Positions 57,733 to 64,000 of a stretch of 64,000 nt of DNA are shown one piece after another. The stretch is from NCBI GenBank assembly GCA_913778505.1, contig CAJYWD010000045.1, positions 1 through 64,000 of the forward strand. The letters run 5' to 3'. The stretch is from an uncultured Chryseobacterium sp. (lineage in GTDB: Bacteria > Bacteroidota > Bacteroidia > Flavobacteriales > Weeksellaceae). The position numbers were made by a program, and so were the translations under genes. Position 1 is the stretch's first letter. The number at the start of each line of letters is the position of its first letter. The notes beneath the pieces were generated by a model. That model saw only the letters and a program-made list of their open reading frames with translations. It was not told the DNA's origin and did no database searches.

Positions 57733-59121
57733 ATGAAAAATATAGCAATCATTGCCATTTCGTTCTTTTCGATTTTTTGTCAATCACAAAACCCTAAAAA
57801 GCATGGGACAATACATCCGAAAACCATTGCTTTTCCAGGCGCAGAAGGTTTCGGAAAATTTGCAAAAGGAGCGAGAGCGGCAGCAAAACCAGAAGTCTAT
57901 ATTGTCAGCAACCTCAATGACAGTGGTAAAGGTTCTTTTCGCGAGGCTGTGAGCCAGCCAGGACGATTTGTAGTTTTCTCTGTTGGCGGAATTGTAGAGT
58001 TGAAAAGTCCGGTTACGGTTTCTAAAAACATTACAATTGCCGGACAGACCGCGCCGGGAAAAGGTATTTTTCTATATGGCGAAAAAGTCTCTTTCAGCGG
58101 CGCCGATGATACCATTGCGAGATATTTGAAAATCAGACTCGGGAATAAGAATAAACCATCCAATAATACCGATGCTTCCGGAATATCGAACGGGAAAAAC
58201 ATTATGCTGGACCACCTTTCAATTTCCTGGTCAATGGACGAGGTTTTTTCCATCAACTGGGACAAGCGCGGCATAGAACCCGACAGTATTACGCTTCAGA
58301 ATTCGATTATTGCGCAGGGATTACATCTCTATAACCATTCAGCAGGTGGATTGATTCAGACGAATGGTAGCATTAGCATTATCAAATCACTTTATGCCAG
58401 CAACAAAACCCGAAATCCGAAAGTCAAGGGCAAAAACGAATTCGTCAATAATATTATTTACAATTTCGGAAATCTTGGTAACAAGAATGGTCATACTGTT
58501 TCCGGCGATGGTTACATCATGGGCGGTTCTGTTCAGAAATCGGAGGTCAATATCATCAACAATTATTTTATTGGAGGACCATTGACCTTGGAAGACCGAA
58601 AAACGCCTTTCAGTAGAGGAACAAACACTTTTCATCTCTATGAATCCGGGAATTATTTTGACATTAACAAAAACGGCATTCTGGATGGTCAGTTGGTTCC
58701 TCATAATTCCGAAGGTTTCCCGGGAGAAACGCCCGTTGTCTTTAGTAATTCACCATTCCAATATCCTGATTCCAAAACCAATTTATCTGCCGCACAAGCG
58801 TTTAATTATGTCATCAAAAATGCCGGCGCTAGCTTTCCAAAACGAGATGATGTGGATGAACTTATCATATCGGAAGTTAAATCTCTGGGCGAAAAGGGAA
58901 TCTATGTTTTCACAGAGAATGATTTGCCTTTAGCCAATAATGGTGTTGGCAGTTTCCCGAAAAACGAAACTCTAAAGGATTCAGATGCTGATGGCATACC
59001 AGATGTTGCTGAACTGACAATGGGTCTTAATCCAAATGATTCATCGGATGCAATGAAATTCAACAAAATGCAAAGTGATTATCTCAATATCGAAGTTTAT
59101 ATCAATGACTTGGTGCGTTAA
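57733..59121 (+). CDS. PL1-like pectate lyase with calcium-binding C-terminal motif
   Basis: A 462-residue exported beta-helix protein (signal to FCQSQ). The opening FPGAEGFGKFAKGARAA, VSNLNDSGKGSFREAV and ITIAGQTAPGKGI and the later MLDHLSISWSMDEVFSI match the pectate-lyase branch common in Bacteroidetes (PL1). The C-terminus has DSDADGIPDVAELTMGLNPNDSSDA, an Asp-rich thrombospondin-3/EF-hand-like calcium motif. It would make the unsaturated ends that the GH105 enzyme removes. No T9SS domain. Confidence 0.85.
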   Translation: MKNIAIIAISFFSIFCQSQNPKKHGTIHPKTIAFPGAEGFGKFAKGARAAAKPEVYIVSNLNDSGKGSFREAVSQPGRFVVFSVGGIVELKSPVTVSKNITIAGQTAPGKGIFLYGEKVSFSGADDTIARYLKIRLGNKNKPSNNTDASGISNGKNIMLDHLSISWSMDEVFSINWDKRGIEPDSITLQNSIIAQGLHLYNHSAGGLIQTNGSISIIKSLYASNKTRNPKVKGKNEFVNNIIYNFGNLGNKNGHTVSGDGYIMGGSVQKSEVNIINNYFIGGPLTLEDRKTPFSRGTNTFHLYESGNYFDINKNGILDGQLVPHNSEGFPGETPVVFSNSPFQYPDSKTNLSAAQAFNYVIKNAGASFPKRDDVDELIISEVKSLGEKGIYVFTENDLPLANNGVGSFPKNETLKDSDADGIPDVAELTMGLNPNDSSDAMKFNKMQSDYLNIEVYINDLVR

Positions 59122-59237
59122 TCATTTAATTGAAATAGAAATTTAATCAATTGATATAAAATTTGTAACTTGTCTAATATTTTAGAAACTAATACCAATA
59201 TTCATTTAAAAATAACAAATTATTTTTCCCTAATCCG

Positions 59238-60284
59238 ATGTCTGAAATATTAGAAATTCAAATCAATGAAAATTCCAGGGTCCCCAAATATAAACAGATT
59301 GTGGACTCTATTCTTAATGGAATTGATAATGGCGACATCAAAATCGGGGAAAAAATTCCTTCCATCAATGAGCTCAGCGAATCCTGTTTTCTCTCCAGAG
59401 ACACTGTTGAAAAGGCTTATAAAGAACTCAGAAAACGGCAAATCATCGAGTCTGTAAAAGGCAAAGGTTATTACATCTCGAGAATCAATAAGAGTGACAG
59501 CATCAACATTTTTTTCCTGATTAACAAATCCAGCACGTACAAAATGATGATTTATAATTATTTTGTGGATGCGATTGGAAGCAAAGGCAACGTGGAAATG
59601 TACATCTACCATTGCGATGAAACATTGTTCGTCAATGCCTTGAAAAAGAATATTGGCGTCTATGACTATTACGTGATAATGCCGCATTTTCGCGACGAAA
59701 ATTCCAAGCATACGAGTTCTACAAAAGAAGTGATTGACATCATCGAGAAAATCCCGAAGAACAAACTTCTGCTTCTGGATAATACCAAACCGAACATCTC
59801 CGGCGAATACGGAACGATTTTTCAGGACTTTGAACACGATATTTATAACGCTCTGAAGGAAGGCTTGGAAAAAATCAAGAAATACGAAAAACTGATTTTG
59901 GTTTATCCTGCAAAATCAGTTCATCCCTACCCTTTCCGAATTGTTCACGGTTTTGAGAAATTCTGCAAAGATTACAAACTGGATTATGAAATCCTGGACG
60001 AAATCTATCCCGATATGGAACTTCAGGACAAAGACCTTTTTATCACCATTCAGGAGCGTGATTTGGTTAATTTAGTCAAGCAAATCCGACAGAAAAACCT
60101 AAAATTAGGTGAAGATATTGGCATCATTTCTTACAATGAAACACCGCTGAAAGAACTATTAGGAATTACCGTGGTGACAACGGATTTCAAAGCGATGGCG
60201 GAATCTGCAGCCTATATGGTTTTGAAGAACAAAAAGGAACAGGTGAACAATGTTTTCAAATTTATTGAAAGGGAGTCTTTATGA
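59238..60284 (+). CDS. GntR-type regulator with periplasmic-binding-like sensor domain
   Basis: A 348-residue regulator. Residues 10-78 form a GntR winged HTH (PKYKQIVDSILNGIDNGDIKIGEKIPSINELSESCFLSRDTVEKAYKELRKRQIIESVKGKGYYIS); residues ~85-340 resemble a LacI-type sugar-binding core (KLILVYPAKSVHP, IGIISYNETPLKELLGITVVTTD). This architecture in a rhamnose/pectin neighbourhood points to control of rhamnose catabolism. TCTAATATTTTAGA (59173-59186) upstream is a perfect inverted pair that may be its own operator. Confidence 0.87.
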   Translation: MSEILEIQINENSRVPKYKQIVDSILNGIDNGDIKIGEKIPSINELSESCFLSRDTVEKAYKELRKRQIIESVKGKGYYISRINKSDSINIFFLINKSSTYKMMIYNYFVDAIGSKGNVEMYIYHCDETLFVNALKKNIGVYDYYVIMPHFRDENSKHTSSTKEVIDIIEKIPKNKLLLLDNTKPNISGEYGTIFQDFEHDIYNALKEGLEKIKKYEKLILVYPAKSVHPYPFRIVHGFEKFCKDYKLDYEILDEIYPDMELQDKDLFITIQERDLVNLVKQIRQKNLKLGEDIGIISYNETPLKELLGITVVTTDFKAMAESAAYMVLKNKKEQVNNVFKFIERESL

Positions 60285-60292
60285 TTTTTGTT

Positions 60293-60360
60293 CCGCTCCT
60301 ACGGAGCTCATCATTTTATTTTTGACTATTATCTACAAACATTTCGCTCCTACGGAGCTC
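60293..60360. repeat. Two direct copies of a CGCTCCTACGGAGCT palindrome
   Basis: CGCTCCTACGGAGCTCA at 60294-60310 recurs at 60345-60361. Each is palindromic at its core (GCTCC/GGAGC). They lie between the convergent regulator and dehydrogenase genes. Confidence 0.6.
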
Positions 60361-60396
60361 AACTTCGATTCTATTATAGAATTTTCTTGAATTCAG

Positions 60397-60427
60397 ACAA
60401 AAAGACGGACTTGATAAAAGTCCGTCT
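60397..60427 (-). terminator. Intrinsic terminator after the lactate dehydrogenase gene
   Basis: On the minus strand AGACGGACTT TTATC AAGTCCGTCT is followed by TTTTTG. Confidence 0.8.
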
Positions 60428-60455
60428 GAGTAGAATAACTTAAACAAACAACTAA

Positions 60456-61607
60456 TTATTTTACTCTGAATTTTTGTAAATCTTCCGGATTCTCACAACA
60501 AACCTGCTCCATTACTTGTCGGAACTCCATTTTCAGCATTTCGATGATATGATCGCCGCCTTTTTCGCCTAAAGCGCCGACTGCGTACATAAAAGTTCGT
60601 CCCATAAAGGTAAATTCGGCGCCGCAGCTTAGAGCCCGGGCAACATCGGGACCGGTTCTTACACCGCTGTCCATCATTATTTTGATTTGATTTTTATATT
60701 TTTCACTGATTTCTTTCACCACAGCAATCGTAGATTCTCCTGCGTCCAATTGTCTGCCACCGTGGTTGGAAATAATCATTCCATCGAAACCTAGACGAAC
60801 CGCTTCTGCAGCATCTTCATCGGAAGCAACGCCTTTAATAACCAGTTTTCCTTTCCATTTATCACGAATCGATTTAATTCTGTCAGAATTTAATCTGCCA
60901 GAAAAAGTAGAATTCATAAACTGTCCCAGCTGTTTCACGTTCATATTTTTATCCATATACTTTTCCATTGTTTTGAAACTTGGGACGCCGTGTTTCAGCA
61001 TTTCAAGACACCATTGCGGTTTTACCAAAGCCTGAGAAACATTTCTGAAATTCAGTTGTGGCGGCATTGCCAAACCGTTTCTGATTTCCTTGGCTCTGTA
61101 ACCGAAAGTCGGAACATCGGACAAAACACAAAGCACATCATATCCGGAAGCTTCACAACGTTCAAGAATATCATCTCGTAGCCATTCTTCTCTTGGATGA
61201 TAGAGTTGAAACCAAGCATTTCCTTCCGTCAGTTCAGCAATTCTTTCGATACTGCTTGTGGTAACGGTGCTTAGAATGAATGGAATATTATGTTTGAAAG
61301 CCGCTTTCGCCAGAATTTCCGGAGCATTCGGCCACATCAAGCCCTGCAAACCAACCGGGGAAATTCCAAAAGGCACAGAATATTTGACACCGAATAATTC
61401 GGTTTCCATATTGGCTTCAGCAAAATTATTATTCAAATATTGCGGACGAAGCAAAACTTCACGTAGTTCCGAAGTATTTCTGTCCCGGTTGATATTCTCA
61501 TTACAACCGCCATCCAGATATTCGAAAGCGAAGCGAGGCATTCTTTTTCTGGCTCGTTCAATCAATAATTCTAAAGAGGCATAATTGGTATCAAATGGAA
61601 ATGACAT
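60456..61607 (-). CDS. lldD: FMN-dependent L-lactate dehydrogenase
   Basis: A 383-residue alpha-hydroxyacid oxidase-family enzyme converting L-lactate to pyruvate. FMN and active-site motifs: GISPVGLQGLMWPNAPEILAKAA, AWFQLYHP, SDVPTFGYRAKEIRNG, LVIKGV with the flavin lysine, and SNHGGRQLD with the catalytic His and Arg; MDSGVRTGPDVARAL binds phosphate. Next to rhamnose isomerase and kinase it fits the last step from rhamnose-derived L-lactaldehyde via L-lactate. No membrane anchor is obvious. Confidence 0.9.
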   Translation of the reverse strand: MSFPFDTNYASLELLIERARKRMPRFAFEYLDGGCNENINRDRNTSELREVLLRPQYLNNNFAEANMETELFGVKYSVPFGISPVGLQGLMWPNAPEILAKAAFKHNIPFILSTVTTSSIERIAELTEGNAWFQLYHPREEWLRDDILERCEASGYDVLCVLSDVPTFGYRAKEIRNGLAMPPQLNFRNVSQALVKPQWCLEMLKHGVPSFKTMEKYMDKNMNVKQLGQFMNSTFSGRLNSDRIKSIRDKWKGKLVIKGVASDEDAAEAVRLGFDGMIISNHGGRQLDAGESTIAVVKEISEKYKNQIKIMMDSGVRTGPDVARALSCGAEFTFMGRTFMYAVGALGEKGGDHIIEMLKMEFRQVMEQVCCENPEDLQKFRVK

Positions 61608-61608
61608 A

Positions 61609-61690
61609 ATCAGTTGTTAGTTGTTAGTTGTTGGTATTTGGTTGTTGGTTTTGATTTTGCCATCAACTGACAACTATCAACCAACAACAA
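61609..61690. repeat. GTTGTTAGTTGTTGG repeat with inverted partner
   Basis: A heptamer-like run, AGTTGTTAGTTGTTAGTTG, faces TCAACTGACAACTATCAACC in the other direction, filling the gap between lldD and the kinase gene. No promoter or coding signal. Confidence 0.6.
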
Positions 61691-61693
61691 AAT

Positions 61694-63079
61694 TTAATAA
61701 TTAAAAATTAACGGTTGAAGCACTTTCACCTGATAATGTTGCTGCAGAAAGGTTTCGTCTATTTTTTTGTTCGAAATGACCATTGAAGCGCCCAAAGCTG
61801 AGCCCAACGGAGAATGCGTGGACATCACATTGTAATGCTGAAAATGATGCGACATCAGTTTCATAAAGACATCATTATCCGTAAAACCGCCATCAATATA
61901 GATATTTCTGATTTCAGAATTTCCAATCGCATTCGTTATCGTGTGAATCTGCAAATCCATCAGCTCAATCATCAGTTGATGGTAGGCTTCTTCAAATGTC
62001 GAAAAAGAATTCAGGTCGGTTTCCGTAATCATTTTTCTTTTCAGAACAATCCCTTCGAAACGGAAATAAACCGCTTTGTGCTTCATCAAATGCAGATACA
62101 AATCCTGGTCAAACTGAACTTCTCTGTGCGCACCATATTCTTTGCCATAGTAAGCACACAACTTCTCAACCTGGATTCTGTATTCATTGCCCATAAAAAA
62201 ACGGGAAGCCTTCACACGTTTTCCATCGATTCGCATGTAGTTCAAGCAATTATTTTCGATGTCCTCATGCGTCAGACTTTCATCGTTAAAAGGATTGAGC
62301 GAAATGCTCCAGGTTCCTGTAGATAATAATAAAAAAGGTTCTTTTTTGCTTAAAATATACGGCAACAATGCGGAAGAACTGTCGTGAATTCCAACCCCGA
62401 TTTTGATTTTTTTATTTCTGTAAGACGTATTGATGCTTGCAGAAGTCGGAACTATTGGCGGCAACAAAACATCGACTTCCTCTTCATAAACCCAATTGTG
62501 GTAATCGTTTTTATCGTAATCCCAAAGATTGGTATGACAGCCGATTGACGTAAATTCCGACACACAAATTCCTGTAAATAAATAGGATAAATATTGTGGC
62601 AAATGCAGACTGTAACGGATTTTTTTGAAAACTTCCGGATGTTTGTACTTTAACCAAAACAACTGCAACCCGGAATTCAGCATTCCGGCTTGTGGAGATG
62701 CAGTTTCACGGGATATTCTCGATGGGTCACCGTGTTTTTCATAGAACAAATCCAGGATGTCCTGCTCCATCGGTTTGGTGTAGTTGTATAGCGGAGTCAG
62801 TACATTTCCTTTCTGGTCCAGATGCACGAAACTCGCTCCGTAAGTAGAAAAATTGATGGCCTTAACTTCATAAGTATCATCGTCCTGAATCGCGTTGAAA
62901 TTATCCTTTATCCAGTTCTGAAGTGCCACCAAATCTTCCGTGGGATATCCATCCTCGTCCGTAGTAAGCGGCAGTTCGGTATATTCGCGGAAAATCTCTT
63001 TGTAATTTTTATCAAAGAGAAAGAATTTTTTGTTGGTCTTTCCGATATCAAAGACGATGGTAACCTTTTTTTTGGCCAT
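61694..63079 (-). CDS. rhaB: FGGY-family carbohydrate kinase, probable rhamnulokinase
   Basis: A 461-residue kinase. Phosphate-1 motif FDIGKTNKKFFLFD at 10-23, LSTGTWSISLNPFN for phosphate-2 (about 252-265), and IYIDGGFTDNDVFMKLMSHHF for the adenosine site near 395 mark the ASKHA/FGGY fold. Lying directly after the rhamnose isomerase gene it should phosphorylate L-rhamnulose. Length (461) is slightly below E. coli RhaB (489). It could also be an L-fuculokinase-like enzyme, but the neighbourhood argues against that. Confidence 0.85.
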   Translation of the reverse strand: MAKKKVTIVFDIGKTNKKFFLFDKNYKEIFREYTELPLTTDEDGYPTEDLVALQNWIKDNFNAIQDDDTYEVKAINFSTYGASFVHLDQKGNVLTPLYNYTKPMEQDILDLFYEKHGDPSRISRETASPQAGMLNSGLQLFWLKYKHPEVFKKIRYSLHLPQYLSYLFTGICVSEFTSIGCHTNLWDYDKNDYHNWVYEEEVDVLLPPIVPTSASINTSYRNKKIKIGVGIHDSSSALLPYILSKKEPFLLLSTGTWSISLNPFNDESLTHEDIENNCLNYMRIDGKRVKASRFFMGNEYRIQVEKLCAYYGKEYGAHREVQFDQDLYLHLMKHKAVYFRFEGIVLKRKMITETDLNSFSTFEEAYHQLMIELMDLQIHTITNAIGNSEIRNIYIDGGFTDNDVFMKLMSHHFQHYNVMSTHSPLGSALGASMVISNKKIDETFLQQHYQVKVLQPLIFNY

Positions 63080-63152
63080 TTTCTTCTGTTGAATTAAATA
63101 TATTTAAGGCTTTAAAACCTTTAAATCCATTGGTAAAATAAAATCATTAAGG

Positions 63153-63212
63153 TGTGTTTAGATTTTAACAGCATTATTTTTCCAAGCTAATGCAATTATG
63201 AATCTAAACACA
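63153..63212. promoter_or_regulatory. Perfect 12-bp inverted repeat between rhamnose isomerase and kinase genes
   Basis: TGTGTTTAGATT (63153-63164) and AATCTAAACACA (63201-63212) are exact complements, 36 bases apart. No T run follows, so it is not an ordinary terminator. The TTTAGA/TCTAAA core resembles the palindrome upstream of the GntR-type gene. Confidence 0.5.
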
Positions 63213-63287
63213 TTGTCCTCAATGATAAAAATAAAAACGAGTGGTTATTTTGACTTTCATTTTCGTGATGAAAGTTTTATTTAAAAT

Positions 63288-64000
63288 TTATAATCCTGTT
63301 GCTTTGACATTCAGACCTCTTTCAGAGATTAATGTTTCTCTTACTTTAAGGTTTCTGTAAGCCGCAATCGGGTCTAATGCTGCTCCAGTCTGTAATCTCG
63401 CCGCTTTTAGTAACGGACGAACATCTGTTCTGTACGCATTCTGTAAAATTTCCTGTGCACGAACGACATCATTATTCTGTTGCGCCTCTTTCAATGCTTT
63501 TTGGTCGACCAAAAGAGCCTGTGCATAAGCCATTAAAATCGCTTCCAAAGACTGCAATAAGTCTTCCAAAGGATCTTTGATGTTGTGACTCGCGTCAATC
63601 ATCCAAGCAGGATAAGGATTGTTAGGATTATTTTCCATGCCGTACACCAATTCATTGAAAATCAGGAACAAAGCGTAAGGTTTAATGGAACCTACTGTTA
63701 AATCATCATCTCCATATTTGCTGTCGTTGAAGTGGAAACCTCCTAATTTTCCTTTGTACATCAAGGTTGCAACGATTTGCTCAATGTTGGAGTTTGGTAA
63801 ATGGTGACCCAAATCTACCAACGTATAAGCTCTGTCTCCACAAGCATTGGCTAACATAAACGAAGTTCCCCAATCCTGGATGGTTGTTGAATAGAAATTC
63901 GGTTCGTATGGCTTATACTCGATGAATAATTTCCAGTCTTCCGGTAAATCCGAGTAGATTTCCTTTAAACTCTGTTCGGTTTTTGACAATGCGGTCTGGA
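63288..64000 (-). CDS. rhaI: L-rhamnose isomerase, Pseudomonas-type (5' end beyond window)
   Basis: The C-terminal ~237 residues of a TIM-barrel sugar isomerase; the frame continues beyond base 64000 (an apparent start at 63989 is TTG inside the gene). Metal-site motifs TLVDLGHHLPNSNIEQI and GGFHFNDSKYGDDDLTVGSI, with the His-x-Asn-Asp and Asp-x-Asp groups, match the Pseudomonas stutzeri L-rhamnose isomerase family rather than E. coli RhaA. It converts L-rhamnose to L-rhamnulose for the kinase downstream. A stem (ACTTTCAT with ATGAAAGT at 63253-63275) lies just after the stop. Confidence 0.88.
   Translation of the reverse strand, partial: QTALSKTEQSLKEIYSDLPEDWKLFIEYKPYEPNFYSTTIQDWGTSFMLANACGDRAYTLVDLGHHLPNSNIEQIVATLMYKGKLGGFHFNDSKYGDDDLTVGSIKPYALFLIFNELVYGMENNPNNPYPAWMIDASHNIKDPLEDLLQSLEAILMAYAQALLVDQKALKEAQQNNDVVRAQEILQNAYRTDVRPLLKAARLQTGAALDPIAAYRNLKVRETLISERGLNVKATGL

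Noticed and set aside
59250-59837. 195-codon minus-strand ORF inside the GntR-type gene
   Set aside because: Antisense shadow of a complete regulator with recognisable HTH and sensor domains.
61609-61690. Microsatellite phase-variation tract (TTGTTAG run)
   Set aside because: Only about three imperfect units, between genes and with an inverted partner; it looks like a dispersed palindromic spacer, and the genes beside it are intact.
61814-62326. 170-codon plus-strand ORF inside the kinase gene
   Set aside because: Antisense shadow of a gene with intact kinase motifs; no start context or domain.

Overview
The window looks like chromosomal DNA of a Flavobacteriia species, most likely family Weeksellaceae (Chryseobacterium/Epilithonimonas-like). 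This rests on low GC, Bacteroidetes-type promoter boxes (TAnnTTTG), type IX secretion (T9SS) C-terminal sorting domains, 'QVGINT' surface proteins, a SOTCase-type arginine cluster, and intergenic palindromes typical of the group. The assignment is by recognition, not by a search.

Layout. (1) 1-6.4 kb: the edge of a probable insertion sequence, then pyrimidine/carbamoyl-phosphate genes on the minus strand (pyrB, carA, a small unknown ORF, carB). pyrB has a leader with a 24-codon ORF running into an intrinsic terminator, which looks like an attenuator. (2) 6.4-16.4 kb: an Lrp/AsnC regulator, then the arginine cluster on the minus strand in transcription order GNAT, argG, argC, argD, transcarbamylase, argB, deacetylase, argH. 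The transcarbamylase has Val at the residue that separates acetyl- from succinylornithine enzymes, so the pathway probably runs on succinylated intermediates; the GNAT is the best candidate for the missing first step. Most gaps in the cluster are filled with dispersed repeats. (3) 16.4-18.4 kb: acs, divergent from the arg operon, with AT-rich palindromes between. (4) 19-25.3 kb: a heavy-metal RND efflux operon (small secreted protein, CzcA-like pump, TolC-like channel, lipoprotein adaptor). (5) 25.5-35 kb: a haem-uptake locus (TonB receptor, HmuY-like lipoprotein, HmuT/U/V, HmuS, ChaN-like) and a divergent HmuY-like T9SS cargo protein, with Fur-like palindromes at both promoters.

(6) 35.5-46.4 kb: the least ordinary region. 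Large secreted proteins on the minus strand face membrane-anchored AraC-type regulators on the plus strand, and this pair occurs twice. One pair has a protein with two Fib_succ_major-like (FISUMP) domains split by a frameshift at an A7 tract; the other has a protein ending in a fibrinogen-like domain, and its regulator is broken by two homopolymer indels. A third protein shares its N-terminal half with the fibrinogen-like one but carries another C-terminus.

(7) 46.6-59.1 kb: a plus-strand run of pectin/rhamnogalacturonan enzymes (GH105, SGNH acetylesterase, alpha/beta-hydrolase esterase, GH28, DUF4450-like protein, a second six-hairpin-like protein, PL1-like lyase). No SusC/SusD pair is in the window. 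(8) 59.2-64 kb: a GntR-type regulator and, on the minus strand, rhamnose catabolism: L-rhamnose isomerase (cut by the window end), rhamnulokinase and an FMN-dependent L-lactate dehydrogenase. Together (7) and (8) would take acetylated rhamnogalacturonan to rhamnose and on to pyruvate.

Dispersed repeats are abundant: a MITE-like element with ATGAATGTCCGT termini (three copies), a GCAAAGNGCGCAAAG family, GCAGCCCGG elements with variable internal stems, and GTCATTCCGTAGGAATCT palindromes. I saw no tRNA, rRNA or CRISPR array.
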